A stretch of DNA of 11,789 nucleotides from Desulfobacterales bacterium (GCA_030066455.1 JASJBQ010000139.1:1-11789); one strand, 5' to 3'; positions 1 to 7,837 are shown, numbered from the stretch's first letter. Notes: generated by a model from the letters alone, not told the origin. Numbers and translations are program-made.

Positions 1-135
<135 letters not shown>

Positions 136-193
136 GCGAAACGTTCTTGGTCGAAAGCATGAGAGATCAAGATAAACTTCGCAAATTGTGGTT

Positions 194-270
194 CAGGTTT
201 CGGGTGTCAGGTGTCAGGAAACAAGTTGGGTAATGTGGCAGTAGCCCTGACGCCTGACACCCGAAACCTG
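194..270. repeat. Long inverted repeat (25-bp arms) between pgi and gpmI
   Basis: Arms 194-218 and 246-270 are inverted copies with a single difference (T212 opposite G252, a G-U wobble if transcribed), separated by a 27-nt spacer. The left arm itself contains a tandem TGTCAGG TGTCAGG (205-211, 212-218). As RNA it would form a 25-bp stem. No T-tract follows, so it is not a standard intrinsic terminator. It starts 58 bp after the pgi stop and ends 50 bp before the gpmI start. The rest of the 185-bp gap (136-193, 271-320) shows only weak promoter-like boxes (TTGGTC 147-152, GATAAA 171-176) that I do not call. A REP-like or MITE-like dispersed palindrome is the most likely class; this is inference. 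Confidence 0.85.
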
Positions 271-320
271 GCAACAGCATGAGCACCGGAGCAAGCGTGC
301 GACTCACGGAGATTACTTTT

Positions 321-1982
321 ATGAAAGAACTGAAACCATTGCCAGGATACACTCCCCCCCGCGGACCGGTCGTCCTCGCGATCCTGGACGGCATCGGCAT
401 CGGCCGCCATGAGGACGGGGACATGGTGCGCCTGGCCGCCACCCCCACCCTGGATTGGCTGGCCCAGCACAGCCTGACCACCCGGCTCAAGGCTCACGGT
501 ACGGCGGTGGGCATGCCCTCGGACAAGGACATGGGCAATAGCGAGGTGGGCCATAACGCCATCGGCTGCGGCCGGGTTTTTGAACAGGGCGCCGCCCTGG
601 TGAACAAGGCCATTGCCGACGGCACCCTTTTTGCCGGGCCGGTGTGGAAAGAGCTGATCGCCAATGTCACTCAGCACGATTCGACCCTGCATTTTATCGG
701 GCTCCTGTCCGATGGCAACGTGCACAGCCACATCGATCATCTGGAAGCCCTTCTGACCAAGGCCGCTCAGAGCGGTGTCAAAAAGGCCCGGGTGCACGTT
801 TTGCTGGACGGCCGGGATGTGCCTTCCACGTCGGCCCTCACCTATGTGGATCGCCTGGAGGACTTCCTCGAGGAAGTGTGCGCGGCACATGCCGTCGATT
901 TTACCATCGCCGACGGCGGGGGGCGCATGCAGGTTACCATGGACCGCTACGAAGCGGACTGGGAGATGGTAGCCAGGGGATGGCGCATGTACACCCAGGG
1001 CGAGGGCCGCAGCTTTTCCACCTGCCGTGAAGCCATCGAGACCTACCGGAACGAAAATCCGGGGGTCATCGACCAGGATTTGCCACCTTTCACTGTCGCC
1101 CGCGACGGACGCCCCCTGGGGGTCATACGGGACAACGACAGCGTGATCTTCTTCAACTTCCGCGGCGACCGCGCCATCGAGATCAGCAAGGCCTTCGAAG
1201 CGGATGACTTCGATCACTTCGACCGTGCACCCCGGCCGAAAGTACAATACGCGGGGATGATGCAGTACGACGGCGACGCCCTGATCCCCAAACGCTTTCT
1301 GGTCGAACCGCCGGGCATCAACCGTACCATGGGCGAATATCTCGTACGCTCCGGCATCCGGCAGATGGCCATCAGCGAAACCCAGAAGTTCGGCCATGTG
1401 ACCTACTTCTTCAACGGCAATCGTACCGGCAAATTCGATGAGGCGCTGGAGGATTACGTTGAGATTCCTTCCGACCGCGTCCCCTTCGAGGAGCGGCCCT
1501 GGATGAAGGCCGCCGAGATCACCGACACGGTGGTGGCCGCCATTCTCAAGGGCGAGCACCGCTTTATCCGCCTCAACTTCGCCAACGGCGACATGGTGGG
1601 CCACACCGGCATCCTCCCGGCCGTGCGCATCGCCGTGGAGACGGTCGATCTGTGTCTGGCGCGCCTCGTGGATGCCGTGCGGAAGGCCGGGGGCGTCCTG
1701 GTGGCCACCGCCGATCACGGCAATTCGGACGACATGTACGAACGCAACAAGAAAACCGGCGAGAAGGTGGTCGATCCCGACAGCGGCGCAAACAAAACCA
1801 AGACTTCGCACTCGCTCAATCCCGTGCCGGTCAATGTCTACGCCCCCGGTGGCGAAATCCCGTTAAAACTTGTTCAGCGGGAAGATCTGGGCATCAGCAG
1901 CCTCGCGGCCACCTGCATAACCCTGCTGGGTTTCGAGCCTCCGGAGGACTATACGCCCAGCATAATTAATATCGGAAAATGA
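321..1982 (+). CDS. gpmI: 2,3-bisphosphoglycerate-independent phosphoglycerate mutase (iPGM)
   Basis: A 553-aa cytoplasmic enzyme interconverting 3- and 2-phosphoglycerate through a phosphoserine intermediate, normally with two Mn ions (family knowledge). All expected alkaline-phosphatase-superfamily residues are visible: Asp23 (LDG), nucleophile Ser74 in GNSEVGH, His135 in DGNVHSH, DGRD at 163-166, Arg281/Arg284 in NFRGDRA, Lys356 and His359, Asp424/His428 in NGDMVGHTG, Asp465/His466 in TADHGN, and His497 in TSHSLNPVP. I chose ATG 321 because GGAG at 308-311 sits 9 nt upstream. An in-frame ATG at 279 would add 14 residues but lies just after the inverted repeat and has a poorer context. The protein is about 40 aa longer than the usual ~510 aa; part of this is an N-terminal extension and a short insertion near 477-494 (KKTGEKVVDPDSGANKTK). 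It is the second gene of the glycolytic cluster and looks intact. Confidence 0.96.
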   Translation: MKELKPLPGYTPPRGPVVLAILDGIGIGRHEDGDMVRLAATPTLDWLAQHSLTTRLKAHGTAVGMPSDKDMGNSEVGHNAIGCGRVFEQGAALVNKAIADGTLFAGPVWKELIANVTQHDSTLHFIGLLSDGNVHSHIDHLEALLTKAAQSGVKKARVHVLLDGRDVPSTSALTYVDRLEDFLEEVCAAHAVDFTIADGGGRMQVTMDRYEADWEMVARGWRMYTQGEGRSFSTCREAIETYRNENPGVIDQDLPPFTVARDGRPLGVIRDNDSVIFFNFRGDRAIEISKAFEADDFDHFDRAPRPKVQYAGMMQYDGDALIPKRFLVEPPGINRTMGEYLVRSGIRQMAISETQKFGHVTYFFNGNRTGKFDEALEDYVEIPSDRVPFEERPWMKAAEITDTVVAAILKGEHRFIRLNFANGDMVGHTGILPAVRIAVETVDLCLARLVDAVRKAGGVLVATADHGNSDDMYERNKKTGEKVVDPDSGANKTKTSHSLNPVPVNVYAPGGEIPLKLVQREDLGISSLAATCITLLGFEPPEDYTPSIINIGK

Positions 1983-2073
1983 CAGGCCACCCTTTGCGGC
2001 CATGCGGTGTCACCCCGCAATGCGCATCGACGCACAGGGGCAAGGATGGATGGATGCATGCCAGTGGTTTTTG

Positions 2074-2165
2074 ATCGGCATCGGTTTCGCTATCGGTATC
2101 GGCATCGAATTGACACAACACCATTATTTGCGAGACCCGATTGCGATACCGATCCCGACCCCGAT
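2074..2165. repeat. Inverted array of ATCGGN-type hexamers, six units per arm
   Basis: The left arm 2074-2109 reads as six consecutive 6-mers (ATCGGC, ATCGGT, TTCGCT, ATCGGT, ATCGGC, ATCGAA). The right arm 2130-2165, read on the minus strand, is again six 6-mers (ATCGGG, GTCGGG, ATCGGT, ATCGCA, ATCGGG, TCTCGC). The arms are equal in length (36 nt) and separated by a 20-nt A/T-richer spacer (2110-2129). In register, about 22 of the first 30 positions match. The 6-nt period combined with inversion is unlikely to be chance. Function is unknown; a palindromic repeat or a DNA-binding array are both possible. Confidence 0.75.
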
Positions 2166-2320
2166 AAGAACTGCGCACCTCGCGTTCTCAGACGCCACCC
2201 TGACAGCATGATGCTTACTTCATAACGCGGTTTGACGGGATATGGGATTAGCAGAGAAGGAGACTTCAAGACGTGCAAGGAAATACGACCCGAAATATTG
2301 ATCGAATTTTGCTTTTAATA

Positions 2321-2487
2321 CCCTTTGTCCCGCGCCGAGCATCGGCGATGTGGACGGGGTAAGCGCGTCGGCCTGTTTGAGCGGAGCGAGTTCCGACGCG
2401 CGCCGTCCGCATCGCCGACGCGCAGGGAGAAGCGGGACACGGGCGGTTTCTTTTGGTTATTTTTCTTTCACGTGAAAGAAAAGTAAC
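2321..2487. repeat. Dispersed structured element, copy 1 (short form)
   Basis: This shares its start with 7747-7770 (22 of 24 positions from CCCTTTG), an internal CCGTCCGCAT (2403-2412) and a 19-nt identical block GCGGGACACGGGCGGTTTC (2432-2450) with the second copy. It folds on paper into a closing stem GTCCCGC/GCGGGAC (2327-2333 with 2432-2438). Inside is a 19-position stem (2339-2357 with 2403-2421) having 17 Watson-Crick pairs, one G-T and one mismatch. An inner 9-bp stem (2363-2371 with 2393-2401) is capped by a 21-nt loop containing GAGCGGAGCGAGTT. The element then ends in a palindrome centred on CACGTG. Elements combining such a hairpin with TTTTCTTT/AAAGAAAA arms are, to my recollection, common unannotated intergenic repeats in Proteobacteria; I could not verify this. 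Confidence 0.85.
2456..2487. repeat. Terminal palindrome of element copy 1 (CACGTG centre)
   Basis: Positions 2461-2482 are a perfect 22-bp palindrome: TTTTCTTTC and its complement GAAAGAAAA around CACGTG. It extends to 2456-2487 with only T2460/G2483 not pairing canonically. It lies 76 bp upstream of the gap start codon. It could be a hairpin in RNA or single-stranded DNA, or a binding site for a dimeric protein; neither is shown. Confidence 0.85.
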
Positions 2488-2563
2488 ATCACGACTTCCA
2501 ATCAAAAAAAGAATAAATGTCAAGGGATCATGACTTTAAACAAATATACATCGGAGGTGAATC

Positions 2564-3595
2564 ATGCCCGTTCCACGTATTGCCATCAACGGTTTTGGCC
2601 GCATCGGCCGCACGGTGATGCGGATTGCCAAACTGCGCAAACGCTATGACGTCGTGGCCATCAACGACCTGGCCGGCCCCGACCAGCTTTTCTACGCCTT
2701 CAAGTACGACAGCGTCCACGGTGTCTACCCCGGAGAGGTGAAACTCGACGGCCGCACCATGACCATCGACAACGACCCCTTTGAGATTCTCAGCGAGAGC
2801 GACCCGGCCAAACTGCCCTGGAAGGAACTGGGCGTCGATTATGTGATTGAAAGCACCGGCCGCTTCCGCAAGCTTGACGAACTGCAGACCCACCTCGATG
2901 CCGGCGCCAAACGCGTGATCGTCACCGTACCCACCAAGGACTATCTTGAGAGCACGATCGTCATGGGCGTCAACGACCACGTGGTCACCAAGGATTCGAC
3001 CATCATCAGCAATGCCAGCTGCACCACCAACTGCGCCGCCCCCGTGGCTCTGACCCTGCACAAGGCCTTCGGGATCCGCCGCGGACTGCTGACCACCGTG
3101 CACGCCTTCACCGCCGACCAGCGTCTGGTGGACGCGCCCCACAAGGATTTCCGCCGCGCGCGCCACGCCACCCTGAACATCATCCCCACCTCCACGGGTG
3201 CCGCCATCGCCATCGGCAAAGTGATCCCCGAACTGGCCGGTAAACTGGACGGCATGTCCATGCGCGTGCCCGTGCCCAACGGCAGCGTGGTGGACCTGAC
3301 GGTCGAATTGGAAAAGAAGGTGACGGCTGAGGAGATCAATGCCGCCGTGCGGGAGGCCGCCGAGGGCCCCCTGAAAAACATCCTCGAGTACACGGAGGAC
3401 CCCATCGTCTCCACGGACATCGTGGGCAACAGCCACTCGTCGGTCTTCGACGCCCAGTTGACCCAGGTGATGGACGGCAACATGGTCAAAATCATCACCT
3501 GGTACGACAACGAATGGGCCTACAGCTCGCGCGTGGAGGAACTGATCGACACGGTGGGCCGCATGGACGGCAAAATCAGCGATTTCAGCGGTTGA
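2564..3595 (+). CDS. gap: Glyceraldehyde-3-phosphate dehydrogenase, phosphorylating, NAD-type
   Basis: A 343-aa cytoplasmic enzyme converting glyceraldehyde-3-phosphate, phosphate and NAD+ to 1,3-bisphosphoglycerate. The N-terminal Rossmann motif is INGFGRIGR (residues 8-16). The catalytic Cys153 lies in SNASCTTNC and its partner His180 in TTVHAF. Other family blocks are HKDFRRAR (193-200), TGAAIAIGKVIPEL, RVPVPNGSVVDLT and WYDNEWAYSSR (313-323). Asp35 (in VAIND) at the end of the second beta strand favours NAD over NADP. The 191-192 pair is Ala-Pro rather than the Leu-Pro typical of strict NAD enzymes, so the preference is inferred. ATG 2564 is preceded by a strong GGAGGTGA (2553-2560). Length is close to the family norm of ~335. 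pgk, which uses its product, follows 222 bp downstream. Confidence 0.97.
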   Translation: MPVPRIAINGFGRIGRTVMRIAKLRKRYDVVAINDLAGPDQLFYAFKYDSVHGVYPGEVKLDGRTMTIDNDPFEILSESDPAKLPWKELGVDYVIESTGRFRKLDELQTHLDAGAKRVIVTVPTKDYLESTIVMGVNDHVVTKDSTIISNASCTTNCAAPVALTLHKAFGIRRGLLTTVHAFTADQRLVDAPHKDFRRARHATLNIIPTSTGAAIAIGKVIPELAGKLDGMSMRVPVPNGSVVDLTVELEKKVTAEEINAAVREAAEGPLKNILEYTEDPIVSTDIVGNSHSSVFDAQLTQVMDGNMVKIITWYDNEWAYSSRVEELIDTVGRMDGKISDFSG

Positions 3596-3684
3596 CCCTA
3601 TGAAGAACCCTTGGCAGGCGATTGAAAGACGTCATGGGCGTGGTTCCAACACAAGACAGAATCCGCGTCCAAAGCGCCGTTTGT

Positions 3685-3701
3685 ATCCGCTAGATACGGA
3701 T
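3685..3701 (+). terminator. Weak candidate terminator hairpin after gap
   Basis: ATCCG (3685-3689) and CGGAT (3697-3701) form a 5-bp stem with a 7-nt loop, followed directly by a short T run (3701-3704) and another TTTT at 3712-3715. It sits 90 bp after the gap stop and 116 bp before the pgk start. The stem is short and the T-tract poor, so it may not terminate. It is the only terminator-like structure I see in the gap/pgk spacer. Confidence 0.2.
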
Positions 3702-3817
3702 TTTAAGCAAGTTTTCACCCTATGACCGGGCGCACCGCTTTTTCAATCGCCTGTTTGACGGACCGGGGCCTGCCTGACCACACACCGGCCCCGGCCGAGC
3801 CTTACGAGAGGCGTGCC

Positions 3818-5017
3818 ATGAATAAAAAAACGTTGGAAGACGTGACGCTCAAGGACAAACGCGTGCTGATGCGCGTGGATTTCAATGTCCCGCTCGCCGA
3901 CGGCCGTGTGGCGGATGACAAACGCATCCGGGCGGCCCTGCCGACCATTCAATATATCTGCGATCAGGGCGGCCGGCTGATCCTGATGTCGCACCTGGGG
4001 CGGCCCAAGGGGAAGCGGGTGCCGGAAATGTCGCTGCAACCCGTCGCCGATGTGCTGGATAAACAACTGGGGCGGGAGGTCGTATTCTGTGACGACTGCG
4101 TGGGGCCGGCCGCCGAGGCCGCGGCCAGCAAGCTCGCGTCCGGCCGGGTGCTGCTGCTTGAAAACCTGCGCTACCACGCGGCGGAGACCGACAACGACCC
4201 CGAATTCGCCCAAAATCTGGCACGGCTGGGGGAGGTCTACATCAATGACGCCTTTGGCACGGCCCACCGGGCGCATGCTTCCACCGAGGGCGTCACCCAT
4301 TTTATGCGGCCCTGTGCGGCCGGCTATCTTCTCATGAAAGAAATCGCCTACCTGGGCAAGGCCGTCACCCAGCCGGCGACGCCCTTCGTGGCGGTTCTGG
4401 GTGGTGCCAAGATTTCGGGCAAAATCGACGTCATCGTCCACCTGCTGGAAAAAGTCGACCAAATCCTGATCGGCGGCGGCATGGCCTACACCTTTTTCGC
4501 GGCCCAGGGAATGGCGATCGGCAATTCGCTGGTCGAAACCGAGAAACTCGACGTGGCCCGGGATGTTCTCGCCAAGGGCGGTGAAAAAATCGTTCTCCCG
4601 GTGGACACCGTGATCACCGATCGGCTCGACATTAAAGCGCGAGAAGTGGGCGCCCTTCAAACGGTGGCCGCGGATCGAATGCCGACCGGCTGGACCGGGA
4701 TCGATATCGGCGCGGCCACCATCGAGCGCTTCCAGTCCCACCTTGCCAAGGCGCGCACCGTGGTCTGGAACGGCCCCATGGGGATCTTTGAAATCGAGTC
4801 CGCCGCCCAGGGCACCGTGGCCATGGCCGCCATCCTGGCGGACGCCACCGACCAGGGGGCGATCACCGTGATCGGCGGAGGCGATTCCGCCGCGGCAATC
4901 CGCCAGGCCGGGGCCGAGAACCGCGTGTCGCACGTGAGCACCGGCGGGGGGGCGTCGCTCGAATTCCTTGAAGGCAAGGTGCTTCCCGGGGTGGCGGCCC
5001 TTGACGATCGGAGCTGA
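3818..5017 (+). CDS. pgk: Phosphoglycerate kinase
   Basis: A 399-aa cytoplasmic kinase transferring the acyl phosphate of 1,3-bisphosphoglycerate to ADP, giving 3-phosphoglycerate and ATP. Family blocks appear in order. In the N-terminal substrate domain: [25 protein letters not shown] and [15 protein letters not shown]. In the C-terminal nucleotide domain: [33 protein letters not shown], the glycine-rich [10 protein letters not shown] and [21 protein letters not shown] 3818 is chosen because MNKKTLEDV gives the normal family N-terminus and GAGAGG (3806-3811) lies 6 nt upstream. The open frame extends back to ATG 3722, but those 32 extra residues resemble no PGK N-terminus. Length is typical (~390-400). 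tpiA, often next to pgk, does not follow here. Confidence 0.97.
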   Translation: MNKKTLEDVTLKDKRVLMRVDFNVPLADGRVADDKRIRAALPTIQYICDQGGRLILMSHLGRPKGKRVPEMSLQPVADVLDKQLGREVVFCDDCVGPAAEAAASKLASGRVLLLENLRYHAAETDNDPEFAQNLARLGEVYINDAFGTAHRAHASTEGVTHFMRPCAAGYLLMKEIAYLGKAVTQPATPFVAVLGGAKISGKIDVIVHLLEKVDQILIGGGMAYTFFAAQGMAIGNSLVETEKLDVARDVLAKGGEKIVLPVDTVITDRLDIKAREVGALQTVAADRMPTGWTGIDIGAATIERFQSHLAKARTVVWNGPMGIFEIESAAQGTVAMAAILADATDQGAITVIGGGDSAAAIRQAGAENRVSHVSTGGGASLEFLEGKVLPGVAALDDRS

Positions 5018-5031
5018 CGACCGATAACCGC

Positions 5032-5060
5032 TTGAAAAATTTAGCATCAGCGTCTACTAT
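5032..5060 (+). promoter_or_regulatory. Candidate sigma-70 promoter for the glycosyltransferase gene
   Basis: TTGAAA (5032-5037, 5 of 6 to the -35 consensus) and TACTAT (5055-5060, 4 of 6 to the -10 consensus) are separated by the ideal 17 nt. They lie in a locally A/T-rich patch just after the pgk stop. Predicted transcription would begin near 5067, giving a ~78-nt leader before ATG 5145. This is sequence matching only, with no experimental support. Confidence 0.4.
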
Positions 5061-5144
5061 CGCTCCCGTGGCAATCCTTCTTTAGCGGCAGCCCCCCTGA
5101 CGTCCGTGCCGCATCGGCGATCACCACTAGCCCCCGGGAGCCCC

Positions 5145-6425
5145 ATGTCAAAAACCACGCCCAAAAAGAAGCTTCAGAACGTCGGCATCATCTCGACCCG
5201 CATCGCCGGAACGGACGGGGTATCGCTGGAAATCGAAAAATGGGCCCATGTCCTCGAGGGGATGGGACTCGCCTGCTACTACTTCGCCGGCGAACTCGAC
5301 CGCCCCGAGGAGCAGTCCTATTTCTGCGCCGAAGCGCACTTCACGCACCCGGCCATCAAAGAAGTCTATCTCGAATGCTTCGATCTCGAGGTTCGCAAAC
5401 GCGACATTACGGACAAGCTCCACGCCCTGAAGAACGGCCTCAAAGACCATCTCTACGCCTTTGTGGCCAAGTTCGACCTCGGCCTGATCGTCATCGAAAA
5501 CGCCCTGACCATTCCGCTGAATGTCCCCCTGGGGGTCGCCATCACCGAATTCATCGCCGAGACCGGGATTCCCACCATCGCCCACCACCATGATTTCTAC
5601 TGGGAGCGGGACCGCTTCACCAACAACGCCATCGGCGATTATCTCAGTCTGGCCTTTCCGCCCAACCTGCCCGGCATCTATCATGTGGTGATCAACTCCC
5701 ACGCCAGCGCCCAGTTGAGTTTGCGTACCGGGATCTCGGCCGTGGTCAGCCCGAACGTGATGGATTTCGATTTTCCACCGGCACCGCCCGACGAATACGT
5801 CGCCGACGTGCGCCAAGCCCTGGGACTGGCCGACGACGAGCTGCTCGTGCTGCAACCCACCCGGGTGGTTCAGCGCAAGGGCATCGAACATGCCATCGAA
5901 CTGGTCAGCCGCCTGGACATGAAAGCCAAGCTGGTGATCTCCCACGCCTCGGGCGATGAGGGCTACGACTACGAAATGCGCCTGCGGGAATACTCGCAGA
6001 TGATGGGGGTGGAAACGCTCTTCGTGGCCAACGTCATCAACGAGCACCGCGGCCTGACCAAAGACGGCCGCAAGATCTACACCCTGGAAGACATCTACCC
6101 CCATGCCGATCTCGTGACCTACCCCTCCACCTTCGAGGGGTTCGGCAACGCATTCCTGGAAGCGATCTATTTTCGCAAACCCATCGTGGTCAACAACTAT
6201 TCCATCTATCACAAGGACATCAAACCCAAGGGATTCCAGGTTATCGAAATCGACGGCTATGTCACCGAGGAAGCCGTCCAGAAAACACGCTGGGTGTTGA
6301 CCGACGAACGTCTGCGCAAACGCATGGTGGAGACCAATTACAAACTCGGCAAGCAGTTTTTCTCCTTTGCCGTGCTGCAGCGCCAACTTGAAATCATCAT
6401 TCGCGACTATCACTGGAATCCCTGA
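5145..6425 (+). CDS. GT-B fold glycosyltransferase, family 4-like
   Basis: A 426-aa predicted retaining nucleotide-sugar glycosyltransferase with no signal peptide or membrane segment, so probably cytoplasmic. The N-terminal acceptor domain begins IISTRIAGTDGVSLE (15-29), a glycine-rich loop usual in GT4 enzymes, and carries an unusual AHHHDFYWERDRF (146-158). The C-terminal donor domain starts near 232. It has PTRVVQRKGIEHAIELV (238-254; Arg240 and Lys245 match the donor-phosphate binding pair) and the diagnostic E-x7-E motif at Glu331/Glu339 in FEGFGNAFLEA. ATG 5145 follows GGGAG (5136-5140); an in-frame GTG at 5106 would add 13 unconvincing residues. Donor and acceptor are not determined. 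The overall pattern faintly recalls enzymes of mannosylglucosylglycerate (compatible solute) synthesis, which would fit its place beside 3-phosphoglycerate enzymes, but that is low-confidence inference. A role in glycogen, trehalose or surface glycan synthesis is not excluded. Confidence 0.88.
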   Translation: MSKTTPKKKLQNVGIISTRIAGTDGVSLEIEKWAHVLEGMGLACYYFAGELDRPEEQSYFCAEAHFTHPAIKEVYLECFDLEVRKRDITDKLHALKNGLKDHLYAFVAKFDLGLIVIENALTIPLNVPLGVAITEFIAETGIPTIAHHHDFYWERDRFTNNAIGDYLSLAFPPNLPGIYHVVINSHASAQLSLRTGISAVVSPNVMDFDFPPAPPDEYVADVRQALGLADDELLVLQPTRVVQRKGIEHAIELVSRLDMKAKLVISHASGDEGYDYEMRLREYSQMMGVETLFVANVINEHRGLTKDGRKIYTLEDIYPHADLVTYPSTFEGFGNAFLEAIYFRKPIVVNNYSIYHKDIKPKGFQVIEIDGYVTEEAVQKTRWVLTDERLRKRMVETNYKLGKQFFSFAVLQRQLEIIIRDYHWNP

Positions 6426-6530
6426 TCAGTCCCGCGGACAAGGTTACCGCCAGGGCCGATCATGTGATGGGGAATAAATTCAGGCTTCCGGTCTGCGCAA
6501 TGCCAACCATTTAACGGATGGGAAGGAATC

Positions 6531-7643
6531 ATGCATTTCCGATTCACAGGCACCATACTGCTGATACTGGCAGTGACGGCCATTACGTCCTGCCGGCAGG
6601 AAACCCCGCCACCCAAGGAAGTGATCCGGGCGATTAAAACCATCACGGTCGAGGAAAAGGCCAGCGGCCAGATCCGCAGGTTTTCCGGTGTGATCGAACC
6701 GGTGGACAAGTCCAGCCTGAGCTTCGAAGTCGACGGCAACGTCAAGGATGTGCTCTATTTCGAGGGCCAGGAGATCACCAAAGACGAGGTCATTGCCACC
6801 CTGGACCCGAAGACATTCAAACTGGACGTCGACGCCGCCGAGGCCCGACTCAGGCGCGAACGCGCGCAGCTCACCGAAAAAGAAGCCGAATATGAGCGCT
6901 ACCGCCGGGTGAACGAAGAGAGTCCGGGCGCCGTGAGCCAGTCCGAGGTGGATACGGCCAAGGCATCCTTTGCAACGGCGCGCGAGAACGTCAGCGTGGC
7001 CGTCTCCGAACTCAATCAGTTCCAGCGCGATCTGACCAAGACCAAGCTCTTCGCGCCCTTCGACGGCGTGATTGCCAGACGCCATGTCGAGCCCTTTTTC
7101 GAGGTCAAGCGCGGCGACCCCATCTACGATGTCTTCGTGGAGGGCGGTATGGAGGTGGCCTCCAGCATCCCCGAAACCGATATCGAGGGCATCTATCTCG
7201 GGCAGCGCTGCGACCTGGTATTCCCCATCGACGCAGCGCAGGTCTACAAGGGGATCGTCACTGAAATCGGCCGTGTGGCCAGCACGGCCAATGCCTTTCC
7301 GGTCAAGGCCAAGATCCTGACCATGGATCCCAAGCTGCGCCCGGGCATGACCGCCGAAGTGACCTTCCAGATTGCCAAGGCCGATCACCGACGGGCCTTT
7401 CTGGTACCCGTGTCGGCCATTTTTGCCGGGAGCGAATCCCAGAAGGGCCATGTCTTCGTGTACGATCCGGAATCCTCGACCGTCAAGCGCAGGCACGTCC
7501 AGGGGCTCAAAGAGGTGGAGGGCAACCGGTTGATGGTCGCGCAAGGGCTGGAAGGCGGCGAGATCATCGCCGTGGCCGGCGTGAGTTTTCTGGAGGACGG
7601 CCAGAAGGTCAAACTGCTGGAACCGGCCCCTGCTAAGCAATAG
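6531..7643 (+). CDS. RND efflux periplasmic adaptor subunit (membrane fusion protein), lipoprotein
   Basis: A 370-aa protein. The N-terminus is a lipoprotein signal: charged start, hydrophobic stretch 7-18, then lipobox ITSC with Cys21 as the lipidated residue, anchoring it in the inner-membrane outer leaflet (inference from family). The MFP domains follow. The first lipoyl half is 61-97 (SLSFEVDGNVKDVLYFEGQEITKDEVIATLD in part), an alpha-helical coiled-coil hairpin spans ~98-170, and the second lipoyl half is 171-205 (LFAPFDGVIARRHVEP). A beta-barrel covers 206-285 with the RPGMTAEV signature (270-277), and a membrane-proximal domain 286-365 includes FLVPVSAIF. ATG 6531 follows GGAAGG (6521-6526). 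It would link the downstream permease (8196) to an outer-membrane factor that is not in the window. The adaptor is normally directly followed by the pump gene; here 552 non-coding bp intervene. Confidence 0.93.
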   Translation: MHFRFTGTILLILAVTAITSCRQETPPPKEVIRAIKTITVEEKASGQIRRFSGVIEPVDKSSLSFEVDGNVKDVLYFEGQEITKDEVIATLDPKTFKLDVDAAEARLRRERAQLTEKEAEYERYRRVNEESPGAVSQSEVDTAKASFATARENVSVAVSELNQFQRDLTKTKLFAPFDGVIARRHVEPFFEVKRGDPIYDVFVEGGMEVASSIPETDIEGIYLGQRCDLVFPIDAAQVYKGIVTEIGRVASTANAFPVKAKILTMDPKLRPGMTAEVTFQIAKADHRRAFLVPVSAIFAGSESQKGHVFVYDPESSTVKRRHVQGLKEVEGNRLMVAQGLEGGEIIAVAGVSFLEDGQKVKLLEPAPAKQ

Positions 7644-7696
7644 GCCGCCCTTCGCCCGTGTTTCGTCTCAACCCGTAGAGCGGGAGGTCCTAAGTA

Positions 7697-7715
7697 GAGC
7701 CCTGGAAGAGGGCTC
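7697..7715 (+). other. Perfect 7-bp hairpin downstream of the adaptor gene
   Basis: GAGCCCT (7697-7703) and AGGGCTC (7709-7715) pair perfectly around the loop GGAAG. It lies 54 bp after the adaptor stop codon. No T-run follows (GAATTCACTG), so it is not a canonical intrinsic terminator, although it could stabilise the transcript 3' end or act with Rho. Confidence 0.4.
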
Positions 7716-7837
7716 GAATTCACTGCCGGGCGTTAGTGTTTCAGTCCCCTTTGCCCCGCGCTGAGCATCGAGGGGTTGAACGGATCAGGCCCGCGGGCTG
7801 TCAAAGCGCAGCGAGTTTCCGCGGGACCCGTCCGCAT

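Larger units (their letters stand above)
1983..2563. other. 581-bp non-coding gap between gpmI and gap carrying two repeat elements
   Basis: No credible gene is present; short ORFs here run through repeat sequence and lack ribosome sites. The gap contains an inverted hexamer repeat (2074-2165) and the first copy of a dispersed structured element (2321-2487). Immediately after gpmI there is only a weak GC-rich hairpin potential and no clear terminator. The last 76 bp before gap are A/T-rich (2488-2552) and precede a strong Shine-Dalgarno sequence. They are the natural place for a gap promoter, but I could not find a pair of boxes good enough to call. Confidence 0.8.

Noticed and set aside
207..1811. 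534-aa minus-strand open frame opposite gpmI
   Set aside because: It mirrors an intact, fully motif-bearing gpmI in high-GC DNA. The translation has low complexity (His/Gly/Val-rich) and no recognisable domain, and it ends inside the repeat at 194-270.
2074..2165. CRISPR-like array
   Set aside because: The units are contiguous 6-mers with no spacers and the two halves are inverted, which excludes a CRISPR array.
2266..2523. Minus-strand 85-aa ORF through the first structured element, and a 101-aa ORF at 7801-8106 through the second
   Set aside because: Both are built from repeat sequence. The peptides share only the palindrome translation (FLSRERK/FFPGKE type), which is a known way repeats create false hypothetical proteins.
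3755..3760. TTGACG as a -35 box for pgk
   Set aside because: There is no acceptable -10 box at 16-18 nt downstream; the region is GC-rich.
3722..3817. Upstream extension of pgk to ATG 3722 (32 extra residues)
   Set aside because: The extra residues do not resemble PGK, while ATG 3818 has a Shine-Dalgarno sequence and gives the family-typical N-terminus and length.
5148..6413. Long minus-strand open frame opposite the glycosyltransferase, with similar ones opposite gap (2528-3436), pgk (3743-5047) and the adaptor (6480-7640)
   Set aside because: These arise from GC-biased third positions of the real genes. Their translations resemble no family and they have no plausible start context.
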